DNA of 59,265 nucleotides from JAGXTF01 sp038317095 (GCA_038317095.1 JBBQBB010000014.1:1-59265), one strand, 5' to 3'. Positions 1-9,365 are shown, counted from the stretch's first letter. Made by a program: numbers and translations. The notes: generated by a model from the letters alone, not told the origin.

Positions 1-819
1 GACAAAGCTAACCCTGATTGTGAAAATTATGACCCTTGCTATGGCAAAAAAGAAACATCGGCCCAATTTGTAATAGAAGAATTGCTTTTAGATGATTGGA
101 ATGGAAAAGAAAATTGGATTGAATCTGATACTTTTTATGGCGGATCCAATACCTCTAGGGTGCGTTTTAGATCCTTAAATGATGCAGACTCTTTTATTTG
201 GACAATTGGCGCTGAAACATTGCATTCAAAATCGTTTATTCGGAATTTTTTTCCGTCCAATTTACATGACAATGTATCACTCGTTGTAATTAATAAAAAA
301 CCCAATAGAAATTGTTTTCCTCAAGACGATGGGAGAGACACTTCGGTGCATAAAATTTATACATGGCCTAAACCATATTATTGGGATGCGAACTTAAAAA
401 AGTATGTATTTACCAACCCAACACCAACACAGGGGTATTACAAAGGGTATTACAAGAGTCTGCCAAATTCTGAAGTAGTCATAAGACTGTATGATAGCAA
501 TTTATATTGCCTTGCGGTTAATAATGTTGATAGGGCAAATGGTTATCTAATAAATATTCCCAATGGGTATAGCACATTTAAAGATTGCCAGTTCGCCCAT
601 AGTAATCCTACTGGCCGCATCCCATTTGGGTGCGTATTCGCTGGATTGCGAAAACCGAATGATTCAAATTCGAAAATTACTATGGTTCAAGTGAGAGGCA
701 TAGCCCTTCTCGGTAAAGATAGAAAATCTATACATATAGAAATAGGAGTGCAAGATTTTTCACAACCTTGGACCGGCCAATCGTGGAAAGATGAATTTAA
801 CGGTATTAAAATAAAATAA
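1..819 (+). CDS. Secreted PKD-like protein, 5' end outside window
   Basis: The reading frame is open from the first base of the window and ends at a TAA at 817-819, so the N-terminus lies to the left. The visible part (about 272 residues) begins with a DPCYGK segment followed by a short beta-rich domain containing SFIWTIGAE, which resembles the PKD-like fold of Bacteroidota cell-surface lipoproteins. The rest is rich in aromatic residues and has scattered cysteines (NRNCFPQ, DSNLYCLAV, FKDCQF, FGCVF), as expected for an extracellular beta domain. No enzymatic motif is visible. The next gene starts 2 bases downstream, so the two are probably cotranscribed. The surface-protein assignment is inferred from composition and context; the signal peptide is not in view. 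Confidence 0.55.
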   Translation, partial: DKANPDCENYDPCYGKKETSAQFVIEELLLDDWNGKENWIESDTFYGGSNTSRVRFRSLNDADSFIWTIGAETLHSKSFIRNFFPSNLHDNVSLVVINKKPNRNCFPQDDGRDTSVHKIYTWPKPYYWDANLKKYVFTNPTPTQGYYKGYYKSLPNSEVVIRLYDSNLYCLAVNNVDRANGYLINIPNGYSTFKDCQFAHSNPTGRIPFGCVFAGLRKPNDSNSKITMVQVRGIALLGKDRKSIHIEIGVQDFSQPWTGQSWKDEFNGIKIK

Positions 820-821
820 GT

Positions 822-1355
822 ATGAAAATATTTCAAAATTCAATTATACCAAATAATTCAATTATAAAAGCTGCAGGAATAATTGCAATTAAAATAAATG
901 TACAGGCACCAAATACATTTTGGCCTCAAGTTGAATTGAAGACCGAACCAATAAATGATATTTTATTCAATTGTACAAACTACAATTATGAAAGTATGCA
1001 TAATACTGTCGGGGAAATAAATCAATTTTGTAGTTCGCCTTCTGCTTATATTGCAAAGGTTTTTTCAAGTTCCATAAAACAAAATGATGATATTTTAACC
1101 ATGTCTGATATTGATTTTCGTATCTACCCGAATCCAAATTACGGGGAATTTAACCTCGTGTGCTCAAGGAAACTAGCAGAAAATGGTGAAATAACGTTGT
1201 GCGATATTGAAGGTAGGCAAATTTTTCAAATACTAGCAGAATCTGGTAAAACAATTTATAAAATAAATGCTACAAATTTACCTCAAGGTATCTATATAGT
1301 GCGCTTAGTTGCTGGTAAAACTCTTTATACTAACAAAGTAATAATTCAAAATTAA
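822..1355 (+). CDS. Protein with T9SS type A C-terminal sorting domain
   Basis: This is a 177-residue protein. Residues about 100-177 form a type IX secretion type A sorting domain: IYPNPNYGEF opens it, DIEGRQIF is the middle strand and LPQGIYIVRLVAGK is the G-[IV]-Y-[IV]-x-[RK] end. The preceding region (NNSIIKAAGIIAI) resembles the short linker that precedes this domain in other Bacteroidota secreted proteins. There is no clear N-terminal signal peptide, which is unusual because T9SS cargo must first cross the inner membrane by Sec. The gene may therefore be the 3' remnant of a longer one, or the true start may be misjudged. It starts 2 bases after the stop of the upstream gene. Confidence 0.6.
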   Translation: MKIFQNSIIPNNSIIKAAGIIAIKINVQAPNTFWPQVELKTEPINDILFNCTNYNYESMHNTVGEINQFCSSPSAYIAKVFSSSIKQNDDILTMSDIDFRIYPNPNYGEFNLVCSRKLAENGEITLCDIEGRQIFQILAESGKTIYKINATNLPQGIYIVRLVAGKTLYTNKVIIQN

Positions 1356-1399
1356 ATCAATGCTGAGTGCTATTTATCCAAAAGGAACTAGGCTATAAC

Positions 1400-1510
1400 A
1401 GCACATTTGCGATAGGCGGGGTTTCGTACTCTGCAAAAATCTTTATTATTGAAGAAAGTTTAACTCCTCATCAACATTGGTCTGTAAAGCCCGCCCTTCG
1501 CAAAGCTGCC
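1400..1510. repeat. Imperfect inverted repeat, attC-like hairpin
   Basis: The left arm at about 1400-1429 contains TTTGCGATAGGCGGGGTTTC and the right arm at about 1484-1510 contains GTAAAGCCCGCCCTTCGC. The right arm read backwards is a near copy of the left arm with a few mismatches and indels. About 54 bases separate the arms. The size and GC-rich arms in an AT-rich background resemble an integron attC site or another hairpin-forming mobile repeat. The terminal core sites are degenerate, with only a GTCAAAC near 1516. The rest of 1356-1642 shows no gene. Confidence 0.4.
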
Positions 1511-1642
1511 AAACGTCAAACTGTCTAATTACTCAAACCAAAGCCCTGAGAATTGCATGGTTGAAAAATTTTAAAGATAAGTATCCAATTGTTTGTGTAT
1601 GTTTGTGGAGTATTTAGACAGACTGACGTTGAGAACATTTAA

Positions 1643-2740
1643 CAAAATAAGCAAGCATCCGAAAAAAAAGAAACATACAAGGACGACAATCAAGACCATC
1701 ACATTGAAGGCAATGATACAGAAGCTAAAGAAACAATATTGCACAAAGGCTCATTGCTGATGGATGCCACAGTGGCTCCTCAAAACATCACCTTCCCTAC
1801 AGATTTAATGGTTCTTAATGCCGCTAGGGTGAAAATCATTGATAAGCTTTACAATTAAGAGGTACATTTAGCGTTAAAACTGTGAACCTACAGAAACATT
1901 GCTCCAAAAGATTTTTTGTTGACCATCAAGAAAAAGAACAAATCACACAAGGAATTAAAAGAAGCCAATGCAAAGCAACTTAGATACCTAAAACGGAACC
2001 TTGGGCAAATTGAAGAACTTTTGACACCCTACCAAAACAACATCACAAAATCCCCTCTGAAAGAAAAACTAGCTGATTATTATCAAACGATAAAGAAAGT
2101 TTATGAGCAACAAAATTATATGCTCGAAAATGGATTAAATAGCGTTGAGAACAGAATTGTAAACATCCATCAGCCTTACGTAAGACCTATTGTGAGAGGG
2201 AAAGAAGGCAAAAAAGTAGAGTTTGGAAGTAAGATACAACTGGTGCTTATCAATGGATTTAGTTTTATTGACAAATTAGATTGGAACAACTTTAATGAGG
2301 GAACTTGTTTAAAGCATTCAGTCGAAAATTATCATAAAAGATTTGGATTTTATCCTGAAAAAGTTATAGGTGACAAAATCTATTGCAATCGGGAAAACCG
2401 AAGTTACCTCAAGGAGCTTGGCATAAAACTAGAAGCCAAACCACTAGGCAGACCAAGCAAAGAGGCAATGTCAATTCATGTAAGTCCTGGAGAACAAAAT
2501 CCTATTGAAAGAAAGTTCAGTCAGGCTAAAATAGCTTATGGGATGAATAATATCATGGCTAAATTAAAGACAACTTCCGAATCTTGGATAGGATCAATCG
2601 CAATGGTGTTAAACCTCGTCAAATTGGCGGGGATAACACCACCATGGATTAAACTCATAATACTGAAAATAAAATTTGAATTGAAATACCTTAATAGTCA
2701 AGGTAGCAATACCTTGAGATTAACAGCAACCCCTATTTAG
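1643..2740 (+). pseudogene. Decayed DDE transposase (IS5/IS1182 type)
   Basis: A single frame carries recognisable transposase sequence across 1643-2740. The first part includes LLMDATVAPQNITFP, typical of IS5/IS1182-like DDE transposases around the first catalytic Asp. The part from 1916 includes HSVENYHKRFGFYPEKVIGD and NPIERKFSQAKIAYGM with the catalytic Glu. The frame is interrupted by an in-frame TAA at 1856-1858 and a TGA at 1883-1885. The TGA sits where related proteins have Arg in an R-T-Y-R motif, which fits a C-to-T change. The N-terminal third is missing and no terminal inverted repeats could be identified. It is an inactive IS relic. Confidence 0.75.
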
Positions 2741-2859
2741 TTATCAAATATTTGTGACACAATACTATATAGAGATGAGGTTTTAATGAATCTTTCAATT
2801 CAAATATGTTCAAATTACAAAAACTTTTACAGTATCCCATTCTAAATTTTGTTATTGAT

Positions 2860-5292
2860 TCATTTTTTATTGGCTAAATATTTTTCTAAATCTTTTAACG
2901 TTTTTACAGAATTGGGCAATGGATTTAGTGCCAAATAAACCAGCGAATTGTTTTTTATGGATCTAGCCTTGTATTCTTGGGCATTTAAAACAAAAACCCT
3001 GTTTTTGCTGTCCACACAAGCAATATACTGCAATTTATTAGGACTGATAAGCACATTGTAATTGTCTTGCGCACCAAAACTTTGATAACTAAAAGGCAAT
3101 TGATGCGCCACGAATGCACGTTTCACATCCAATGGAATGCCGCCTTCATCTGTAAATTTAATGATAATTGAAAACGTATCTGGTTGTTGCACTGGACTAC
3201 CCCAACTGAACAAACCCAAACTGCGAATTTTTATTTCTCGCACGATAGCACCTTTGGGCTTAGCAGACGGATTGAACAAGGCAGCCCTAGTGGCATTGGT
3301 TTCTGATGTACTTTGGCTATTTATATATTTTGAAAAAGCTGCTTCTTTTTGCGTGCGAATTGATTTGTATTTTAAATATTTACGGTTAAATTCTCCTTGC
3401 CCAAATTTTGCTTTTGTAGGACTATTTTTATATTTTTCTGAAGGTGTTTGTATGTCCAATCGCCAATATCCATCATCGGTTCTTAGATCCATCACATAGC
3501 CAGGCCCCACAGCTTCTATGCGCACATCACTGTATACTTGACCGCGAATAAATTGGGCACTGAAATCGCGCGGATTCATAGGTGTTTTAATTTCAAATAT
3601 GTAATTTTCAAATGCTTTTAATTCAGGAAACAATGTTGCCGTTTTATCGTAAATCTGAAACTTAACAACGCCTTCTTCTGTTTTTTTATCTACAAATTCT
3701 TTTTTTAATCCTATGAGGTTTTTTCCGCGTTTAAGCGTATAACTTCCTATTGCAGGAGCACGGTCTTTTACTGGTGCTACCCAATATCCACCAGTGTTTT
3801 CCAAACTTACTTTCAATGTACCTTGGTCCAATAAATAATAATATCCTTTGGTATCAAACCGTCTATTTATATCCGATTTATCGGCACCAAATATTTCTTT
3901 TGCCGATTTTTTTCCTGCATAAAAATTATAAAAATCTAAAGGAACCAATTTAGAATCATCAAAGGCATAATCGTAATCATAAAAATTATCCCATTTGTTC
4001 TTTTTTATATTCCATGCATAAAAATGCCCTGTAGTATCTAGTTTGTCTAAAAACACTATTTTAATAAAATATCCATCGCGCAATTGCAATTTGTCATTCG
4101 CTGCAGATGCCGCAATATCCAGCAGTCCTACAGGTGCAATTTGGTAGCGTCGCGCGGCACTATCGTATTCCATGCTTTGGGATTGGGCAAATAATTTGGC
4201 CGGCGAATTTAGCCATTTACATTTTAAGGCATATTCGCCCCGTACAGGTTTTTCATTCACTCCCATGGATTGCTTTGGAATCAAAATGGCCACGTCTTTT
4301 CCCAAATAATACACACGATCTTCTTCATTGGATCCCACGAAATTGAACACCATTTCAGGGAAATCATTTAACAATGGTTTGTCTTTTGAATATTGAAAAA
4401 ACGTTGGCGATTGGGGTTCTCTAAGTTTCACAAAATCGGCGAATGAAGATATATCTGCAGAGTCTCCATTGTCATACACAATGGGGGCAAATCTTGCATT
4501 GGGAAATAGTAAATTTATGTGATTGATATCCCATGGAAACAATTCCGCGTCATTGGCTTTGTAAAAAAAATTGAGAAATACTTGTTCATTGTTTCTTGTA
4601 AACTCAATGTTTCTGCGCAACACAGGAATGTTGTCTAAATATTTTTCTGATAGCCAGCTGAGGTTGTCAATTGCAGTAAATGATTCTAGGTTATGCAAAC
4701 AATTTATTTCTACTGGAATGTCGCTAATCTTATCTACGCTGATTCCAAATTGTTTTATATTTTTTAGCTTACAAACCTTATTCACCACAATTTTCAACTC
4801 CTTGGCCACAAAGGGTGCTATAAGTGTAAGTGATTTAATTTTGGTTAGCGCATCCAAGAAGAAATAATCTTCGGGCACAATTTCAAAAATCAATGTCAAG
4901 CCGTTTAATGAACCCAAATTGTTGTTCATTAAAATCTGATCTTCTTTGCCATTCCTAAGAAAAAGAGTCACGTTATCCACCCATTCTAGCTTTTCTAAAT
5001 CGTTGTCGGTAAGTTGGCCACCAAATTTTAGCAATTGCACATCCTGCAAGTCGTCTAATAGTTCCAAAACAGCAGCCACTTTGGTAATATCCACATTTCC
5101 ATTGACGCGAACACGCTGCACTCCATAAAATTTTTGCAGGTTGTTTTTTAAATGATCTAAGTCTTTTTGGTCGCGAATATCTATGGCAAGATTGATACCC
5201 GCAGATGCCTTTTGTGGACAGACATAGGTTTGGGCATTGGATGCAGTGCCCAGAAAAAACAAAACAACAACAAGTAAACTTGTTCTATTCAT
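2860..5292 (-). CDS. Large secreted protein with LRR-like N-terminus, unknown function
   Basis: The chosen start (ATG at 5292) gives MNRTSLLVVVLFFLGTASNA, a clear Sec signal peptide; the upstream 40 codons of the open frame are not protein-like. Residues about 30-250 contain irregular leucine-rich stretches (LELLDDLQDVQLLKF, GSLNGLTLIFE, LKNIKQFGI, CLHNLESF) resembling degenerate leucine-rich repeats. The remaining 550 residues are beta-rich with several YYLL/YWVAP/YWRLDI segments and match no family I can name. There is no T9SS sorting domain, so it is probably periplasmic or outer-membrane associated. It is followed by the IS relic and preceded by a separate operon. Function unknown. Confidence 0.7.
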   Translation of the reverse strand: MNRTSLLVVVLFFLGTASNAQTYVCPQKASAGINLAIDIRDQKDLDHLKNNLQKFYGVQRVRVNGNVDITKVAAVLELLDDLQDVQLLKFGGQLTDNDLEKLEWVDNVTLFLRNGKEDQILMNNNLGSLNGLTLIFEIVPEDYFFLDALTKIKSLTLIAPFVAKELKIVVNKVCKLKNIKQFGISVDKISDIPVEINCLHNLESFTAIDNLSWLSEKYLDNIPVLRRNIEFTRNNEQVFLNFFYKANDAELFPWDINHINLLFPNARFAPIVYDNGDSADISSFADFVKLREPQSPTFFQYSKDKPLLNDFPEMVFNFVGSNEEDRVYYLGKDVAILIPKQSMGVNEKPVRGEYALKCKWLNSPAKLFAQSQSMEYDSAARRYQIAPVGLLDIAASAANDKLQLRDGYFIKIVFLDKLDTTGHFYAWNIKKNKWDNFYDYDYAFDDSKLVPLDFYNFYAGKKSAKEIFGADKSDINRRFDTKGYYYLLDQGTLKVSLENTGGYWVAPVKDRAPAIGSYTLKRGKNLIGLKKEFVDKKTEEGVVKFQIYDKTATLFPELKAFENYIFEIKTPMNPRDFSAQFIRGQVYSDVRIEAVGPGYVMDLRTDDGYWRLDIQTPSEKYKNSPTKAKFGQGEFNRKYLKYKSIRTQKEAAFSKYINSQSTSETNATRAALFNPSAKPKGAIVREIKIRSLGLFSWGSPVQQPDTFSIIIKFTDEGGIPLDVKRAFVAHQLPFSYQSFGAQDNYNVLISPNKLQYIACVDSKNRVFVLNAQEYKARSIKNNSLVYLALNPLPNSVKTLKDLEKYLANKK

Positions 5293-5471
5293 GCCCATTA
5301 ACGACCGCAAAAAGCCCGCCATATATTTTACAAAGATGCAAAACAGGATCAATATATCCTCCCCAGAATATTGGTGTGTATGAAAATGAATACAAACTAG
5401 TATGGGCAGCAACTATATCTCTTCTGCCAATTGTGAGCTACCGTAGGAATAAAATTAAAATAAACAATTAA

Positions 5472-5927
5472 TTACTTTTTAAATTTGCTTAAAAAGCCAC
5501 CAACTTTACCTACCATTCCCATTACACCAGAATCTAAACCAATGAACTTCATTGCACCTGCCATATCCTGTGAATAGCCACCTTCATCGTAGCGTTTTTT
5601 AAGTCCATTTAAAGCAAAACCAAGGGCAGTTTCTGCCAATTGCTGCTTCTTTTCAGGCTCCCAATCCAATGCATAATAAGAGTCCGTAATTTTATTCATT
5701 AATTCGTTATAATAACTGCTGTTTTTTACAGCTTCTGCGCCACCAGAAAACATATTTTGCAACTCTCCCATTTTTCCACTCATGGCCAAACCTTGAATAT
5801 ATTGCATTGCCGCTTGGGTTGTAAGGTCAAAATGGGCTTCGCTTTGGCCTTCTGTAAAGCCAAATTCAAAACCATGTCGCAGGTGAAACTCTTTGCTTAT
5901 TTCTTTTAAATATTCTTGAATTTTCAT
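5472..5927 (-). CDS. Conserved small protein of unknown function
   Basis: The preferred start is the internal ATG at 5927, giving MKIQEYLKEISKEF and 151 residues; a longer form starts 7 codons earlier. The protein is acidic and mostly helical in its first 120 residues and ends in a glycine/methionine-rich segment (DSGVMGMVGKVGGFLSKFKK). No catalytic motif or signal peptide is visible. It lies 44 bases downstream of the HerA/DUF853 ATPase gene on the same strand, so the two are probably cotranscribed. I do not recognise the family; a role as an accessory protein of the ATPase is possible but rests on position alone. Confidence 0.6.
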   Translation of the reverse strand: MKIQEYLKEISKEFHLRHGFEFGFTEGQSEAHFDLTTQAAMQYIQGLAMSGKMGELQNMFSGGAEAVKNSSYYNELMNKITDSYYALDWEPEKKQQLAETALGFALNGLKKRYDEGGYSQDMAGAMKFIGLDSGVMGMVGKVGGFLSKFKK

Positions 5928-5971
5928 TTTTGTTTTTTGTATAATCAACTCGCGCGCTGTTGCTGTGTACC

Positions 5972-7525
5972 TTAAAACCAGGAGGATCTTTTGCGACGGG
6001 TACTACCAATGCCTAAAACGCCCAACAATCCACGGGTCAATTCGCGCACAACAGTTCGGCCCACGCTGCTATTCACTGCCTGTTCAATCACAGATTTTTC
6101 GCGTCTTTCTGGCTTGGCTTCTTCTTTTTTGATTTCTTCTTGCTTCTTAATTTCTTCCTGTTCTTTTTCCTTGGCTTCTAGCTTCTTTAGAAGAATTTCT
6201 GATGCCGATTCTCTGTCGATAGTTTCTGCGTATTTTTTACTAATTTTAGAATTGGCAACCATGGTATTGATTTCAGAAGGTGTAATTACATCCATTCTGC
6301 TACCTGGCGCGCAGCACATAGTATGCACCAATGGTGAAGGAATCCCTTTTTCGTTTAACACAGTAACCAATGCTTCCCCAATACCTAGTTGGGTAAGTAG
6401 GTCGTCGGTTTTATAAAAATCGGTGATTGGGTAATTTTCTGCCGCTTTTTCTATGTCCTTGCGATCCTTGGCCGTAAAAGCCCGCAATGCATGTTGCAAT
6501 TTAAAACCCAACTGACCCAAAATTGCGTCGGGAATATCTGCTGGATTTTGGGTAACAAAGAAAATGCCCACACCTTTGCTTCGAATTAACTTTACCATAG
6601 TTTCTACTTGGTCCAATAAAACTTTCGGTGCATTGTTAAAAATCAAATGGGCTTCGTCAATGAAAATGACCAATTCCGGTGCATCTGGGTCGCCACGTTC
6701 TGGCATGGTGGCATATATTTCCGCCATTAAGCAGAGCATAAATGTGCTAAATAACAAGGGTTTATCTTGAATATCTGTTAATCGCATTATATTGATAAAG
6801 CCTCGCCCACTATCATCCAATCGCAAAAGGTCTTCTACTTCAAAACTGGTTTCTCCAAAAAACTTATCTGCGCCTTGCTCTTCAATTCGAATTATATTTC
6901 TAAGAATTGTACCCACACTTTGGGTGCTAACCAAGCCATAGTTTTTCTCAATTTCGTCTTTGCCATCTTGGCTAATATATTGCAATGCTTTGCGCAAATC
7001 GGTAATGTCCAACAATGGCAATTTGTTATCATCGCAATACTTAAATAAAAGACTGATTGTACCGCTTTGAACGTCGTTTAACTCTAAAATTTTAGATAAC
7101 AGCACTGGGCCAAATTCGCTTACAGTAGCGCGCATGCGGGTTCCCGGTTCATCGCTTATTGTGAGCAATTCTGCGGCATTGGTTAGTGCTTTCCATTCAA
7201 TGCCCAATTTTGTATGGCGTTCTTCAATTCTTGGACTTGTTACCCCCGGCTGCGAAATTCCAGATAGATCTCCTTTGATGTCCATTAAAAGCACGGGAAC
7301 CCCCTTTTGACTTAATTGCTCTGCTATATGTTGAAGGCTTTTGGTTTTTCCAGTGCCAGTTGCACCTGCAATTAAACCATGTCGGTTAAAGGTTTTCAAA
7401 GGTGCACAGACTTGCAGTCCAGCTACATTTTGAGCATCCAACATTGCTCCACCCAAAATAATTTTATCGTTAGCAAAGGTATATCCTTCCTGAATTTTGG
7501 TTGTAAATAAATTTATATCCGCCAT
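5972..7525 (-). CDS. HerA-like DUF853 ATPase (YjgR family)
   Basis: The 517-residue protein has a Walker A GATGTGKT at about 54-61 and a Walker B VIFIDEAH at about 286-293, followed by VKLIRSKGVGIFFVTQNP. This arrangement is diagnostic of the DUF853/YjgR branch of the HerA-FtsK ATPases. The substrate of these cytoplasmic P-loop motors is not established; relatives such as HerA translocate DNA. Residues about 440-485 are a charged Lys/Glu coiled coil, and the C-terminus is basic (RRKRSSWF). It lies 57 bases downstream of the NlpC/P60 gene in a leftward run with a ferredoxin upstream and a small unknown gene downstream. None of the usual HerA partners (NurA nuclease, SIR2) is adjacent. Confidence 0.85.
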   Translation of the reverse strand: MADINLFTTKIQEGYTFANDKIILGGAMLDAQNVAGLQVCAPLKTFNRHGLIAGATGTGKTKSLQHIAEQLSQKGVPVLLMDIKGDLSGISQPGVTSPRIEERHTKLGIEWKALTNAAELLTISDEPGTRMRATVSEFGPVLLSKILELNDVQSGTISLLFKYCDDNKLPLLDITDLRKALQYISQDGKDEIEKNYGLVSTQSVGTILRNIIRIEEQGADKFFGETSFEVEDLLRLDDSGRGFINIMRLTDIQDKPLLFSTFMLCLMAEIYATMPERGDPDAPELVIFIDEAHLIFNNAPKVLLDQVETMVKLIRSKGVGIFFVTQNPADIPDAILGQLGFKLQHALRAFTAKDRKDIEKAAENYPITDFYKTDDLLTQLGIGEALVTVLNEKGIPSPLVHTMCCAPGSRMDVITPSEINTMVANSKISKKYAETIDRESASEILLKKLEAKEKEQEEIKKQEEIKKEEAKPERREKSVIEQAVNSSVGRTVVRELTRGLLGVLGIGSTRRKRSSWF

Positions 7526-7582
7526 ATCTGCTGCGAATATCTATAATAAATCGGAAGTGTGCGGATTGATTTTTAAGAATTT

Positions 7583-8359
7583 TTAAATTCTACGAATTGA
7601 GTGGAAACTGTGGGTAAGAGAGGTGGATTCGCTGTGAATAATGCCTGAATGATTAATTTTGTCTATTCTTACCCGGCCTGAAGCGTGAATGATTTGATTA
7701 TTTTCTGCCAAAACTCCTACATGGTTGACTTTATCGTCTTTGTGAAAAAACACCAAATCGTTTGGCATTCGATCATTCCATTCCACTTTTTCGCCAATTT
7801 GAACTTGTTGATTTGCATCTCTTGGAATGCTTTTGTTTTGCATTTTAGCGCACACTTGGGTCAGTCCGCTACAATCTATGCCACAATTGCTGCGCCCTCC
7901 CCATAGATAGGGAACAAATAGAAAACCTACCGCCAATTCCCATAAATTTTCTGGCACTCGGGGATTGCGCACGGTTATATAAAATTCATGCCCGTCTAGC
8001 ACCAAAGGTTCGTCGGATGGCAAATTGCTGCCTGCGCTTAAGTGAATGCGGGTGAGTCCGTCGCAAAAATAGGCCGACTGATTGGGCATCAGCTTGGTCC
8101 ATGGTTTCTCGTTTTCGGCCATAGGTACCAAATAATTTTCAGGAATCCAACCTTTATAACCGTCGAAATTGCATTTTACAAAGAGCCAATCTTGGGTTCT
8201 GTCTATAGCTTTACAAGATTCGCCAAAAAGCATAGATGAAACCATTTCCGAGGCTGAGGAAGATTCTTTGCGCAATGGCGCCCAAGTTTGCAAACAACGG
8301 TAATTCAACAGTATTTGGACATCTTCATTTGTAAAAGGTTGCCCTAAAGCAAAATCCAT
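7583..8359 (-). CDS. C40 (NlpC/P60) cysteine peptidase with SH3-like domains
   Basis: This 258-residue protein probably cleaves cell-wall peptides such as the gamma-D-Glu-diamino acid bond. The C-terminal half is an NlpC/P60 domain: catalytic Cys163 in GIDCSGL, His213 in VNHVGV and His225 in IIHASGR. The first 130 residues form one or two bacterial SH3-type modules (LFVKCNFDGYKGWIPENY), as in the YkfC-type enzymes. No signal peptide is visible, so it may recycle peptides in the cytoplasm or leave by another route. It starts 12 bases after the ferredoxin stop, within a leftward transcription unit. Confidence 0.87.
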   Translation of the reverse strand: MDFALGQPFTNEDVQILLNYRCLQTWAPLRKESSSASEMVSSMLFGESCKAIDRTQDWLFVKCNFDGYKGWIPENYLVPMAENEKPWTKLMPNQSAYFCDGLTRIHLSAGSNLPSDEPLVLDGHEFYITVRNPRVPENLWELAVGFLFVPYLWGGRSNCGIDCSGLTQVCAKMQNKSIPRDANQQVQIGEKVEWNDRMPNDLVFFHKDDKVNHVGVLAENNQIIHASGRVRIDKINHSGIIHSESTSLTHSFHSIRRI

Positions 8360-8371
8360 GGTTAAATAATT

Positions 8372-8719
8372 TTAAACGTGCAATCTTTCTTTGCGATCGA
8401 GCAGCACCTCTTTGCTTTCTACATGATCTGGATCTTGTACGCAGCAATCTACAGGACAAACAGCGGCGCACTGTGGTTCTTCATGAAAACCAGTACATTC
8501 TGTACACTTGTCTGGAACGATGAAATAGACTTCATTGCTCACGGGTTCAAACTTATGGTTTACATCTACAACATTGCCATTTACCAATTTAAAAGTACCG
8601 CTTACTTCGGTGCCGTCGGCCAATGCCCATTGCACGCCAGCCTCATAAATCGCATTATTCGGACATTCAGGCTCGCAAGCCCCGCAATTTATACATTCCT
8701 CAGTAATGATGATTGCCAT
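8372..8719 (-). CDS. 4Fe-4S dicluster ferredoxin
   Basis: The start at 8719 gives a 115-residue protein beginning MAIIITEECINCGACEPECP. Cys9, 12, 15 and 19 form a first C-x2-C-x2-C-x3-C cluster site. Cys72, 75, 84 and 88 form a second site with an insertion (CTECTGFHEEPQCAAVC). The pattern fits the family of small bacterial ferredoxins related to YfhL, which carry two [4Fe-4S] clusters and act as electron carriers. The open frame extends 27 codons further upstream, but that part overlaps a TAACTTTG promoter box and is unlikely to be translated. It leads the leftward group with the NlpC/P60 and HerA genes. Its redox partner cannot be inferred. Confidence 0.88.
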   Translation of the reverse strand: MAIIITEECINCGACEPECPNNAIYEAGVQWALADGTEVSGTFKLVNGNVVDVNHKFEPVSNEVYFIVPDKCTECTGFHEEPQCAAVCPVDCCVQDPDHVESKEVLLDRKERLHV

Positions 8720-8736
8720 GTAATTGAAATCAGCCA

Positions 8737-8744
8737 CAAAGTTA
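8737..8744 (-). promoter_or_regulatory. Predicted -7 box of the ferredoxin operon
   Basis: On the minus strand the sequence reads TAACTTTG, an exact match to the Bacteroidota TAnnTTTG minus-7 element, 17 bases before the ferredoxin ATG. No TTG was found at the usual upstream spacing. Confidence 0.45.
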
Positions 8745-8840
8745 AGACTAATGAGTGTTAGTTGAAATCCGAATTTTCTTTCTTTGGGTCTAAATATCAT
8801 TTTTTTTCGTTGGCAAGAAAATTTAAACCCAACAAATATG

Positions 8841-8848
8841 TACTTTTG
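8841..8848 (+). promoter_or_regulatory. Predicted -7 box of the metallophosphoesterase gene
   Basis: TACTTTTG matches TAnnTTTG exactly and lies 13 bases before the preferred ATG at 8862. It argues against the longer N-terminal extensions of the frame that start at 8784 or 8838. A minus-33 TTG at good spacing is not obvious. Confidence 0.45.
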
Positions 8849-8861
8849 GAGCTACTCAGCT

Positions 8862-9365
8862 ATGATTATTGGAATTTTAAGTGACATCCATGATAAACTT
8901 GATCATTTGGACAAGGCAATCTCCCTTTTAAAAGAAAAAGACTGCAGTGAAATTATCTTTTGCGGAGATTTTTGTGCCCCGTTTGCTGCAAAACGATTGG
9001 CTGAAAGCAACATAAATGTGCACGCCGTTTTTGGAAACAACGATGGCGATCGTTTCCTGATCCAAAAAGTAACAACATCCTTCCCAAATTTTAAATTGTA
9101 TGGCGAATACATAGGTGATACAGATAGCCAATTGGTGCTAGATGGCGTAAGGATGGGTGTTACCCACTATCCATATTATGCAAAACCAATGATAAAAACC
9201 GGGTGGTACGATTGTGTATTTTACGGACACAGCCACAAGGCAGACAAACAATTGTATGCTAGCAATTTAATGTTAAACCCTGGCGAAATTGCAGGCATCT
9301 TCGGTGCCCCTAGTTTTGCGGTTGTTGATACGAAATCCATGAGCAGCGAGATTGTTTTTTTTTAA
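8862..9365 (+). CDS. YfcE-like metallophosphoesterase
   Basis: The start at 8862 gives 167 residues beginning MIIGILSDIHDK. Metal-binding motifs of the calcineurin-like phosphoesterase fold are all present: D8-x-H10, G-D36 in FCGDFCAP, GNND at about 58-61, THYP near 100 and GHSH near 125. The short single-domain form fits the YfcE/MJ0936 family of two-metal phosphodiesterases. It is a stand-alone rightward gene between two leftward units and converges with the ChaN-like gene. Its natural substrate cannot be told from sequence. Confidence 0.87.
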   Translation: MIIGILSDIHDKLDHLDKAISLLKEKDCSEIIFCGDFCAPFAAKRLAESNINVHAVFGNNDGDRFLIQKVTTSFPNFKLYGEYIGDTDSQLVLDGVRMGVTHYPYYAKPMIKTGWYDCVFYGHSHKADKQLYASNLMLNPGEIAGIFGAPSFAVVDTKSMSSEIVFF

